A stretch of 9,181 bases of DNA from ANME-2 cluster archaeon (lineage in GTDB: Archaea > Halobacteriota > Methanosarcinia > Methanosarcinales > Methanocomedenaceae): positions 1 through 9,181 of the forward strand of contig JAMJFV010000073.1 in NCBI GenBank assembly GCA_023544495.1, written 5' to 3'. Positions 1-6,042 of the stretch are shown here, piece after piece; within the stretch, counting starts at the first letter, position 1, and every line of letters begins with the position of its first letter. A program made the position numbers and the translations under genes. The notes beneath the pieces are model-generated. The model was not told the origin of the DNA, did not search any database, and saw nothing but the letters and a program-made list of their open reading frames with translations.

Positions 1-321
1 GGCACCACTGAGGTTGAGGAAGGTGCAAAGATCGTCAATGAAGCACTTACTGCACTTGAAAATATCGCGGCCGGTTCACAGGAAGTGGCCAATGTGATAC
101 TGGAGATCTCGGCTGCAACAGAAGAGCAGAAGAGTGGTATTGAAAACGTAGTCAAAGCCATTGACGAGATCGCCGCAGTAGCCGAAGAATCTGCTGCAGG
201 AACAGAGGAAGCATCCGGTGCAACTGAAGAGCAGACCGCAGCAATGGAAGAAGTAACATCACAGGCACAGGATCTTGCGAACATGGGAGCTGAATTGCAA
301 AGGGCTCTTGAGCGTTTCACC
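1..321 (+). repeat. Direct repeat copy A (mcp 3' block), truncated by window edge
   Basis: Bases 1-321 match 3781-4101 with two differences by hand count (G231/A4011, C290/T4070). Similarity drops abruptly from base 322. The left limit lies outside the window, so the repeat is longer than seen here. Confidence 0.95.
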
Positions 322-342
322 ATGAGTGAACAGTCCAGGTAA
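1..342 (+). CDS. Methyl-accepting chemotaxis protein, C-terminal fragment (5' end outside window)
   Basis: The reading frame is open from the first base (GGC-ACC-ACT...) to a TAA at 340-342, giving 113 residues of an MCP C-terminus; the gene starts left of the window. It covers the descending helix of the cytoplasmic signalling hairpin, where CheR and CheB modify glutamates: AATEEQ and GATEEQTAAMEE motifs are present. It matches the last 113 residues of the full-length MCP downstream (positions 3781-4122) with only four amino-acid differences (A/V, M/L, S/R, Q/K), so it is a paralogous receptor rather than another domain type. Its sensor domain cannot be known from here. It is followed by its own cheW after 108 bp, as in the downstream pair. 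An in-frame ATG at 85 is an internal methionine-type codon, not the true start. Confidence 0.93.
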   Translation, partial: GTTEVEEGAKIVNEALTALENIAAGSQEVANVILEISAATEEQKSGIENVVKAIDEIAAVAEESAAGTEEASGATEEQTAAMEEVTSQAQDLANMGAELQRALERFTMSEQSR

Positions 343-375
343 CGTGATGCCATAAAGAAATGGGAAATAGTATCA

Positions 376-421
376 ATCACCAGATCTACATGGCGCTTTG
401 AAAACAACCAGGTCCCGGTGA
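376..421 (+). promoter_or_regulatory. Conserved inverted repeat in mcp-cheW spacer, copy 1
   Basis: TCACC at 377-381 can pair with GGTGA at 417-421 across about 35 bases. The same arrangement occurs in the second mcp-cheW spacer (4156-4201) although the intervening bases contain substitutions and indels. It could be an mRNA fold between the two genes; the stem is short, so this is tentative. Confidence 0.25.
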
Positions 422-450
422 CTGGCATTTCTATAACAGAGGCTAACATC

Positions 451-951
451 ATGTCTAAATTGAATACTACTACGGACGACGGTATGCAGCTTGTGGTCTT
501 TAACCTTGACAATGAAGAGTATGGAGTGGAAATAAGTCAGGTCAGGGAGATCATAAAGATGGAAGAGATCAGCCACATTCCCGGAACTCCAGACTACGTA
601 AAAGGTGTCATCAACCTGAGAGGACAGGTTACCACAGTCATCAGTTTAAGGGAAATGTTCGGACTTATGGAAAAGGAAGCAGACCAGAACACCCGTATCA
701 TTGTAGCAGAAATTGATGGTCTCACCCTGGGTGTAATCGTGGATGCGGTAAATGAAGTCCTTAAGCTGTCAGCGAATAACATTGAACCGACACCCGCAAT
801 TGTATCAAATGATATTGACACAAAATACCTGCGCGGAGTGGGCAAGCTGGATGACAGACTGCTGATCCTTCTGGACATACCCGGAATGATGGATTTCAAT
901 GAACATAATTCGACAGACCATAAACCAGGTATTTGTGCAAGAGGCGTATAG
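451..951 (+). CDS. cheW: CheW adaptor protein, copy 1
   Basis: CheW is the cytoplasmic SH3-like adaptor that joins MCP tips to the CheA P5 domain in receptor arrays. The 166-residue product has the family core: QLVVFNLDNEEYGVEISQVREI near the start, then IPGTPDYVKGVINLRGQV, TRIIVAEIDG, VDAVNEVL, and the closing RLLILLDI. I chose ATG 451 rather than the in-frame GTG at 418 because the paralogue (cheW copy 2) begins at the equivalent ATG, and the stretch before it aligns with non-coding spacer containing indels. The ribosome-binding site is weak (AGAGG around 438-442). The common D of the PVIDLR-type motif is S here (VTTVISLR), as in copy 2. The last dozen residues (about 155-166) do not match copy 2 and look frame-shifted relative to it. 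The gene probably shares a transcript with the upstream mcp, because the 108-bp spacer shows no clear TATA box. Confidence 0.95.
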   Translation: MSKLNTTTDDGMQLVVFNLDNEEYGVEISQVREIIKMEEISHIPGTPDYVKGVINLRGQVTTVISLREMFGLMEKEADQNTRIIVAEIDGLTLGVIVDAVNEVLKLSANNIEPTPAIVSNDIDTKYLRGVGKLDDRLLILLDIPGMMDFNEHNSTDHKPGICARGV

Positions 952-957
952 CGATAA

Positions 958-1005
958 AGTTTTATTACGATTACTATGCAAATATTTGTCTTATATATTT
1001 TATTG
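958..1005 (+). terminator. T-rich stretch after cheW copy 1, possible terminator
   Basis: Several T runs (GTTTTATTA, ATATTTGTC, ATATTTTATT) follow within 55 bp of the cheW stop. Archaeal intrinsic termination mostly depends on T-rich tracts rather than strong hairpins, so this is a plausible end of the first mcp-cheW transcript. The same stretch contains a TATA-like sequence (TTATATAT, 991-998) and could instead be promoter. Confidence 0.3.
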
Positions 1006-1079
1006 ATTGCAATTTACAAAAATTATGTTTAGCATATGTTAAATTCCTGTCAACCATGGATTAATTCAAAATCAGCATT

Positions 1080-1123
1080 ATGCGAGTGTATGCATGCGTA
1101 GCTACATATGCATCTACACGCAT
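1080..1123. promoter_or_regulatory. 44-bp imperfect palindrome, candidate operator
   Basis: The dyad is centred between 1101 and 1102 on GTAG/CTAC. Reading outwards, 17 of 22 positions are complementary, including ATGCAT in both arms and ATGCG/CGCAT at the outer ends. It ends about 18 bp before a TATA-like box (1141-1150), a typical position for an archaeal activator site. It could instead form an RNA hairpin if transcription starts at the box near 990. Confidence 0.5.
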
Positions 1124-1124
1124 T

Positions 1125-1140
1125 CATTTATTTGTAAATG
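1125..1140 (+). promoter_or_regulatory. Perfect 6-bp stem-loop
   Basis: CATTTA (1125-1130) pairs with TAAATG (1135-1140) around a TTTG loop, immediately after the 44-bp palindrome and just before the TATA-like box. Being short and A/T-rich, it may be chance. Confidence 0.25.
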
Positions 1141-1152
1141 ACTATATAATAC
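1136..1152 (+). promoter_or_regulatory. Candidate BRE/TATA promoter for mcp
   Basis: AAATGA followed by CTATATAATA resembles an archaeal BRE plus TATA box. Transcription would start near 1168-1172 and leave an untranslated leader of roughly 245 bases before the mcp ATG. Competing TATA-like sequences lie at 990-1001 and 1221-1227, so the true start is uncertain. Confidence 0.4.
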
Positions 1153-1245
1153 TATATCATTGTAATAATGATGATTTGATTCATCCTGTCATAAATGATG
1201 ACTGTTTAAGACTGAAAAAATGTATATCTGTTATGCCGTCACTTT

Positions 1246-1262
1246 AACTACACATCGTAGTT
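1246..1262 (+). promoter_or_regulatory. Perfect 6-bp stem-loop in mcp leader
   Basis: AACTAC (1246-1251) pairs with GTAGTT (1257-1262) around a 5-base loop. It lies about 150 bp upstream of the mcp start, inside the predicted leader. Confidence 0.3.
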
Positions 1263-1321
1263 GACTGAGTTGAATTGAACATTCATTATTGAAATGTAAC
1301 TGATCAAGAAGGGTAAATCAC

Positions 1322-1417
1322 ATGATTCGGTCAATATGTATGGCCTCATATTTTCCTGAAAAAAAAGATGGAATTGAAAAAATGGATACAAAAAAACGTG
1401 AAGGTAGAAATGTATGA
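1322..1417 (+). CDS. Possible 31-codon leader ORF overlapping the mcp start
   Basis: An ATG at 1322 opens a 31-codon frame that begins MIRSICMASYFPEKKD and ends in a lysine/arginine-rich tail. Its TGA stop (1415-1417) overlaps the mcp ATG (1414-1416) in an ATGA arrangement typical of translational coupling. A ribosome-binding-like AGAAGGG (1307-1313) sits 8 bases before its ATG. This is better than the weak GAAGGT before the mcp start, which itself lies inside the small ORF. I recognise no family for the peptide, and a 31-codon frame can arise by chance, so only its arrangement argues for it. If real it is either a coupling leader or a small protein. Confidence 0.3.
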   Translation: MIRSICMASYFPEKKDGIEKMDTKKREGRNV

Positions 1418-4122
1418 CAATATCAGATATGATCAATGATATGCCAATTGGGAGAAAACTCTTTATTGGTTTTGGTATTGTGGCGTTGCTGTTGATCGCT
1501 GTAGGTTATGTGGGTGTAAGCGGGTTGAATATGGCAGGAAATGATGTCGAAGTCATTGCCAACACTCATACAAAATTACTTGAAGAAGCATCCCATCTGG
1601 AAATTGCCATGCTTCAGGCGCGGCGGTCCGAAAAGGACTTTTTGATGCGCATGGACACATCGTACATTTCAAAGGTCAATAACCAGGTGGATGATATTGT
1701 GGAGGATGCACAATTAATCCAGCAACTGGATATAACTACGAAACAGCGTAATGATGCCCGGGAGATTGAATCACTTGCAAAAGAGTATGGTGTTCTGTTC
1801 AATCAGGTAGCAAACCTCTATATCGAGCGTGGCCTGACAGAGGATTCAGGTTTACAGGGAGATTCCAGGGACGCTACTCATGAAATTGAAGCCGTGATCG
1901 AAGAAAAAAATATTGATGGTTCAATAAATCAGCTGCAAGTGGATATGCTTCAAATGAGGCGCAATGAAAAGGATTATCTTGCACGTCTTGATGTAACATA
2001 CCAGACACAGTTACATGATAATCAAAAATTGTTCCTGCAGCATCTTGAAGATTCCAGCCTGTCACAGGTGGAAAAGGACCAGATCAAAAGGCTGTTGAAT
2101 GCGTATGTGTCAGAATTTGATAAAATCGTCAAGATGGATGCTGAAATTACATCAAAGACCAATGAGTTCAGGGATAAGTCCCACCTGATAGAACCCATTA
2201 TCGAAGGATTACAGACCGAAGCAGTGCTGCAAATAGATATTGAAAATGCAAAGGCTCTGGAGGAAATGGCTGCAGCTAAATCCAACATGATCATCATTTC
2301 TATAGTTGCACTTATCATGGCCGTTATTGCAGCCCTGATAATCACACGCAGTATCACCAAACCTGTGGATGAGATGATTGACGTCGCAAATCGCATAGCA
2401 GCAGGTGACCTGTCTGTAGATATCACCAATATTTCCAAAGATGAGATCGGAACCCTGGCCAAAGCAATGGGTCAAATGAAGAATGTCATCCTTTCAGTTG
2501 TGTCAGACATTAACCAGTTAGTGGAATATACCCTGGACGGTAAGCTTGATGCCCGCGCCGATGCGTCCACTTATAAAGGTGATTACGCTGATATCATAAC
2601 CGGTGTGAACAACACGCTTGATGCCGTGATCGGGCCCCTGAACATGGCTGCGGAATATATCGACCGCATCAGCAAAGGAGACATACCAGGAAAGATCACT
2701 GATGAATATAAGGGTGATTTCAACGAGATAAAGAACAATCTCAATCTTTGCATCGATGCCATTGACGGGATGGTCGCTGATGTCAACACGCTCGTTGAAT
2801 ATGCGCTTGAAGGTCAACTGGATACCCGCGCAGACGCATCCAAACACGGAGGAGACTTCTTCAAGATAATAAATGGTATAAATGAAACCCTGGATGCATT
2901 CGTCGGCCCGATGAACATGGCTGCTGAGTATATCGATCGCATTGCCAGTGGTGACCTGCCTGAAAAGATATCAGATGAATATAAAGGAGATTTCAATGAG
3001 ATCAAGAATAATCTCAACACCTGCATTGACGCGATAAATGAAATGGTAGATGATGTCAATATGCTCGCTGAAGCTGTTGAAAATGGTAAGTTGTACGTAC
3101 GTGCTGACACTTCCAAACATGAAGGTGATTTCAAAACGATCGTACAGGGCATGAACGATACATTGAATGCATTGGCTGAGCCGATGCAAATAGCATCCGA
3201 TGTTGCTATAAAGCTGGCATCTTCAGCCCAGGAACTGGCATCTTCGGCCCAGCAAATGAACGCCACTACCGAATCAGTGGCCTCAACTGTGCAGCAGATC
3301 GCAAAGGGAACACAAAGCCAGTCCATACAGATCGGAAATACGTCCAAGACAATGGAATCCATGGCTACGATTGTAAAGGAAGTAGCATCTAAATCCCAGT
3401 CTGCGGCAGATATATCCGTAAACGCCAGTAAGATAGCACAGAAAGGAAGTGAAGCTGCCGGCAATGCGGCTGTGAAGATGAACGATATCCAGAAAGTTGT
3501 TTCAGAATCAGGTGCCGTCGTGAAGGAACTTGGTGGTCGTTCGCAGGAGATCGGCGAGATCGTACAGATGATCACCGGTATTGCCAACCAGACCAACCTG
3601 CTTGCCCTCAATGCTGCTATTGAAGCTGCCAGGGCCGGAGAAGCGGGACGCGGCTTTGCAGTGGTAGCTGATGAGGTCCGGAACCTTGCAGAAGAGTCAA
3701 AACAGGCCGCTGATAAGATAGCCGTCCTGATCAAGGAGATCCAGTCCGAAACAGACAAAGCTGTTGTTTCCATGGAATCCGGCACCACTGAGGTTGAGGA
3801 AGGTGCAAAGATCGTCAATGAAGCACTTACTGCACTTGAAAATATCGCGGCCGGTTCACAGGAAGTGGCCAATGTGATACTGGAGATCTCGGCTGCAACA
3901 GAAGAGCAGAAGAGTGGTATTGAAAACGTAGTCAAAGCCATTGACGAGATCGCCGCAGTAGCCGAAGAATCTGCTGCAGGAACAGAGGAAGCATCCGGTG
4001 CAACTGAAGAACAGACCGCAGCAATGGAAGAAGTAACATCACAGGCACAGGATCTTGCGAACATGGGAGTTGAATTGCAAAGGGCTCTTGAGCGTTTCAC
4101 CTTACGTGAAAAGTCAAGGTAA
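1414..4122 (+). CDS. Methyl-accepting chemotaxis protein with HBM-like sensor and poly-HAMP array
   Basis: This is a membrane chemoreceptor of 902 residues, long for the family (commonly 500-700). The start fits an MCP N-terminus: a short basic cytoplasmic segment (PIGRKLFIGFG) leads into TM1, about residues 16-37. Residues about 41-288 are an all-helical extracytoplasmic domain with two related segments, QARRSEKDFLMRMD (about 69-81) and QMRRNEKDYLARLD (about 180-193), a pattern I associate with the helical bimodular (HBM) sensor; the ligand is unknown. TM2 is about 291-311. A canonical HAMP follows (about 311-360, with DEIGTLAKAM). Residues 366-590 then hold a 91-residue repeat made of alternating HAMP-like units. 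Residues about 600-902 form the signalling coiled coil. Its tip, about 715-762, contains NQTNLLALNAAIEAARAGE and GRGFAVVADEVRNLA, where CheA and CheW bind. Likely methylation helices carry AATEEQ near 828. No C-terminal CheR-docking pentapeptide is evident. The gene pairs with cheW copy 2, 106 bp downstream. Confidence 0.96.
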   Translation: MTISDMINDMPIGRKLFIGFGIVALLLIAVGYVGVSGLNMAGNDVEVIANTHTKLLEEASHLEIAMLQARRSEKDFLMRMDTSYISKVNNQVDDIVEDAQLIQQLDITTKQRNDAREIESLAKEYGVLFNQVANLYIERGLTEDSGLQGDSRDATHEIEAVIEEKNIDGSINQLQVDMLQMRRNEKDYLARLDVTYQTQLHDNQKLFLQHLEDSSLSQVEKDQIKRLLNAYVSEFDKIVKMDAEITSKTNEFRDKSHLIEPIIEGLQTEAVLQIDIENAKALEEMAAAKSNMIIISIVALIMAVIAALIITRSITKPVDEMIDVANRIAAGDLSVDITNISKDEIGTLAKAMGQMKNVILSVVSDINQLVEYTLDGKLDARADASTYKGDYADIITGVNNTLDAVIGPLNMAAEYIDRISKGDIPGKITDEYKGDFNEIKNNLNLCIDAIDGMVADVNTLVEYALEGQLDTRADASKHGGDFFKIINGINETLDAFVGPMNMAAEYIDRIASGDLPEKISDEYKGDFNEIKNNLNTCIDAINEMVDDVNMLAEAVENGKLYVRADTSKHEGDFKTIVQGMNDTLNALAEPMQIASDVAIKLASSAQELASSAQQMNATTESVASTVQQIAKGTQSQSIQIGNTSKTMESMATIVKEVASKSQSAADISVNASKIAQKGSEAAGNAAVKMNDIQKVVSESGAVVKELGGRSQEIGEIVQMITGIANQTNLLALNAAIEAARAGEAGRGFAVVADEVRNLAEESKQAADKIAVLIKEIQSETDKAVVSMESGTTEVEEGAKIVNEALTALENIAAGSQEVANVILEISAATEEQKSGIENVVKAIDEIAAVAEESAAGTEEASGATEEQTAAMEEVTSQAQDLANMGVELQRALERFTLREKSR
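2509..3177 (+). repeat. 273-bp in-frame tandem repeat (HAMP di-unit) within mcp
   Basis: Units run 2509-2781 and 2782-3054, with a partial third from 3055 to about 3177. At protein level, residues 366-456 and 457-547 are identical at 64 of 91 positions by hand count, with no indel. Shared blocks are NMAAEYIDRI, DEYKGDFNEIKNNLN and RADAS. Many base differences between units are at third codon positions, so the duplication is not recent and has been kept by selection. Confidence 0.85.
3781..4101 (+). repeat. Direct repeat copy B (mcp 3' block)
   Basis: This is the partner of bases 1-321, with two mismatches. It lies wholly inside the coding sequence for the methylation helix and C-terminal coiled coil of the complete MCP. 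Confidence 0.95.
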
Positions 4123-4155
4123 CGTGATGCCATAGATAAAAGTGAAATAGTGTCG

Positions 4156-4201
4156 ATCACCAGATCTACCCGGTGCTTGAAAACAGCACAGGTCAGGTGA
4201 T
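4156..4201 (+). promoter_or_regulatory. Conserved inverted repeat in mcp-cheW spacer, copy 2
   Basis: ATCACC (4156-4161) is the exact reverse complement of GGTGAT (4196-4201), with 34 bases between. The first mcp-cheW spacer keeps a 5-bp version. No TATA box is evident in this 106-bp spacer, so it is probably transcribed with mcp and could shape the mRNA between the genes. Confidence 0.27.
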
Positions 4202-4213
4202 TGGCATTTCTAT

Positions 4214-4220
4214 AAAGGAG
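4214..4220 (+). promoter_or_regulatory. cheW: Ribosome-binding site of cheW copy 2
   Basis: AAAGGAG lies 8 bases before ATG 4229. The equivalent place before cheW copy 1 has the weaker AGAGG, so the two copies may be translated at different rates. Confidence 0.6.
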
Positions 4221-4228
4221 CTAAAATC

Positions 4229-4750
4229 ATGTCTAAATTGAATAATACTACGGACGACGGTATGCAGCTCGTGGTCTTTGACCTTGATAGTGAAGAATAT
4301 GGAGTGGAAATAAGTCAGGTCAGGGAGATCATAAAGATGGAAGAGATCAGCTGCATTCCGAGAACTCCGGATTACATAAAAGGTGTCATCAACCTGAGAG
4401 GGCAGGTTACCACTGTTATCAGTTTAAGGAAAAAGTTCGGACTTATGGAAAAGGAAGTAGACCAGAATACCCGTATCATTGTAGCAGAAATTGATGGTCT
4501 TACCCTGGGCATAACTGTGGATGCGGTTAATGAAGTCCTTAAGATGCCAAAGAAAGATATTGAAGACACTCCTGCAATCATATCAAATGAAGCCACTACC
4601 AAATACCTGCGCGGAGTGGGCAAACTGGATGATAGACTATTGATTCTTCTGGATATTCACAGAATAATGAATGAAGATGAACTTGTAGAGATACACCAGA
4701 TAGATAAAAGCCAGGTACCTGATGAAGAACCTGAAAGCAGAGAAGAGTAA
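4229..4750 (+). CDS. cheW: CheW adaptor protein, copy 2
   Basis: This is a cytoplasmic coupling protein of 173 residues, close to the usual CheW length. It shows the same core as copy 1: QLVVFDLDSEEYGVEISQVREI, TPDYIKGVINLRGQV, NTRIIVAEIDGLTLG, VDAVNEVLKM, and KYLRGVGKLDDRLLILLDI. Over the first 270 bases it differs from copy 1 at about 20 positions (about 93% identical), and divergence rises later. Substitutions fall mainly in the segment IPRTPDYI versus IPGTPDYV, the KMPKKDIEDTP segment, and the acidic tail (VPDEEPESREE), which copy 1 lacks. The start is supported by AAAGGAG at 4214-4220. It follows the complete mcp as the second half of an mcp-cheW module. The differing residues could tune binding to receptor or CheA, but this is inference. 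Confidence 0.96.
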   Translation: MSKLNNTTDDGMQLVVFDLDSEEYGVEISQVREIIKMEEISCIPRTPDYIKGVINLRGQVTTVISLRKKFGLMEKEVDQNTRIIVAEIDGLTLGITVDAVNEVLKMPKKDIEDTPAIISNEATTKYLRGVGKLDDRLLILLDIHRIMNEDELVEIHQIDKSQVPDEEPESREE

Positions 4751-5019
4751 GGAGTTTCGTGTAAATCTTTGTCCCGGGATAAAATGGATACCTTTGTGAA
4801 CTCAAGGTAATAGGGCTGAAGGAAGGCCCGCGGTAACCTGTCATAATGATAAGGATGTACACAGTTATTGTAGATGAACATACGTGATCCCATGCTAATA
4901 AACCATAGCCAGAGGAACGATCGGTGTAACGTTCAATTATTTTATTAGATAATATCATATTTTTTATACTATTAATGACATATAAAAGCTGATCACAAAA
5001 CAGATGGAGAACGTATAAA
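4751..5019. promoter_or_regulatory. Intergenic region with candidate promoter for cheBAR
   Basis: This 269-bp gap has no credible gene. Its 3' third is very AT-rich: T-rich tracts at about 4932-4966 could terminate the cheW transcript. Two TATA-like sequences, TTTTTATACT (4961-4970) and CATATAAAAG (4979-4988), could start cheB transcription. The first would leave a leader of about 28 bases containing the ribosome-binding site GGAGA (5006-5010 region). The 5' part has only a weak GGGC/GCCC pairing around 4814-4830. I would have looked for cheY here and do not find it. Confidence 0.45.
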
Positions 5020-6042
5020 ATGATTCGAGTACTGATCGTAGATGATTCAGCCTTCATGAGAACGTTAATTTCTGATATCGTGGACGATGATCCTGAACTC
5101 GAAGTCATTGATACTGCCAGTAATGGATTGGTAGCCATCGAAAAAAATGTACAATTACGACCCGATGTAATTTTGATGGATGTAGAGATGCCAAAATTGG
5201 ATGGGATTACTGCTCTTTCCCATATCATGGATAACAATCCGACACCTGTTGTCATGCTCAGCAACCTCACACAGAAAGGAACTCATACCACGATCAAGGC
5301 ACTTGAGGCTGGAGCCGTTGATTTCATTCCGAAGCCTTCAGGTTCAATATCTCTTAACATTCATAGTATCGCAGAAGAAATTGTAAAAAAAGTGAAGCTT
5401 GCTGCCAAAGTAAACCTTAAAACATCCAGAGCACACAGGATATTACCCCTACCCTCTGTGGAAATGAAAAATTCTATTAAAGTGATAGTAATTGGCGCAT
5501 CTACCGGCGGCCCCCAAACTTTGGCAAGCATCCTGAAAAGACTTCCAAGAAATATTCCCCCTGTTTTTATTGTTCAGCATATGCCTGCCGAGTTCACCGG
5601 ACCATTGGCTGACAGGCTGAATTCATTGTGTGTTTTTGATGTCAGAGAAGCAAAAGAAGGTGACAGGATTAAACCGGGACAGGCTCTTTTAGCTCCGGGG
5701 GGACATCACATGACTGTAAAACGATCAAAACTGGACAACTATGAAATCATACGATTGAACACAGACCCTCCTGTAAACAGTATCAGACCATCGGTGGATG
5801 TGACCATGCAATCAGTTGTGGACGTATATGGTGACAATACTATAGGTGTTCTCCTGACGGGGATGGGGTGCGATGGTGCAAAAGGAATGTGTTCTATTAA
5901 AAGTTCGGGAGGAAAAACAATTGCACAGGACCAGGATTCCTGTGTGATTTTTGGCATGCCAAAATCAGCTATTGAAGGTGGATGTGTAGATAAAGTTGCT
6001 GATCTTTCTCATATACCTGAAGAGATAATACACATGCTGTGA
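5020..6042 (+). CDS. cheB: CheB, receptor methylesterase/deamidase with receiver domain
   Basis: CheB removes methyl groups from receptor glutamates (and in many systems deamidates glutamines) during adaptation, activated by phosphate from CheA. The product has 340 residues, normal for the family. Residues 1-120 are a receiver domain: acidic pocket D8 and D9 (VLIVDDSAFMR), phospho-acceptor D54 (VILMDVEMPKLDG), S81 and K105 (DFIPKPSG). A linker of about 30 residues follows. The esterase domain (about 152-340) keeps the full catalytic triad: S161 in GASTGG, H187 in VQHM and D285 in TGMGCDGAKGM. ATG 5020 follows a GGAGA ribosome-binding site. The gene leads the cheB-cheA-cheR block, and its TGA is embedded in the cheA ribosome-binding site, so the two are likely translated together. 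Nothing appears truncated or missing. Confidence 0.97.
   Translation: MIRVLIVDDSAFMRTLISDIVDDDPELEVIDTASNGLVAIEKNVQLRPDVILMDVEMPKLDGITALSHIMDNNPTPVVMLSNLTQKGTHTTIKALEAGAVDFIPKPSGSISLNIHSIAEEIVKKVKLAAKVNLKTSRAHRILPLPSVEMKNSIKVIVIGASTGGPQTLASILKRLPRNIPPVFIVQHMPAEFTGPLADRLNSLCVFDVREAKEGDRIKPGQALLAPGGHHMTVKRSKLDNYEIIRLNTDPPVNSIRPSVDVTMQSVVDVYGDNTIGVLLTGMGCDGAKGMCSIKSSGGKTIAQDQDSCVIFGMPKSAIEGGCVDKVADLSHIPEEIIHML

Larger units (their letters stand above)
952..1413. other. Long AT-rich intergenic region upstream of mcp
   Basis: This 462-bp gap separates cheW copy 1 from the complete mcp. It begins with T-rich tracts that may end the upstream transcript. It then carries TATA-like boxes near 990-1001, 1141-1150 and 1221-1227, a 44-bp imperfect palindrome (1080-1123), two perfect 6-bp stem-loops (1125-1140 and 1246-1262) and a possible small ORF at its 3' end. 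No convincing larger gene is present on either strand. The longest minus-strand frame (1248-1436) has a low-complexity Phe/Ile/Ser-rich product and no protein family I recognise. Confidence 0.7.

Noticed and set aside
418..450. GTG start 11 codons upstream for cheW copy 1
   Set aside because: The stretch aligns with non-coding spacer in the second module, with indels that break the frame. Both copies share the ATG that begins MSKLN.
952..1413. AT-rich, hairpin-containing gap considered as a replication origin or recombination site
   Set aside because: I see no repeated origin-box motifs, no Orc1/Cdc6 gene and no integrase nearby; a promoter/leader role fits better.
1248..1436. Minus-strand 62-codon frame in the mcp leader region
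   Set aside because: The product is low in complexity (Phe/Ile/Ser/Tyr-rich), it overlaps the mcp start antisense, and no ribosome-binding site is evident.
2509..3177. Regularly spaced repeat considered as a CRISPR or satellite array
   Set aside because: The period is exactly 91 codons, in frame, and differences are concentrated at third positions, so it is a protein-domain repeat.
1..4101. The 321-bp direct repeats considered as mobile-element ends or long terminal repeats
   Set aside because: Both copies are the same in-frame 3' coding part of paralogous MCP genes, and no transposase lies between them.
2814..4160. Long minus-strand open frame (448 codons) opposite the mcp signalling domain
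   Set aside because: It lies entirely antisense to a clearly real, motif-rich MCP gene. Its Ser/Ala/Ile-rich product is the expected mirror of biased coiled-coil codons, and it has no recognisable domain.
4596..5270. Minus-strand open frame spanning the gap between cheW copy 2 and cheB
   Set aside because: It overlaps the ends of two conserved genes antisense, has no family features, and its middle covers AT-rich promoter-like sequence.
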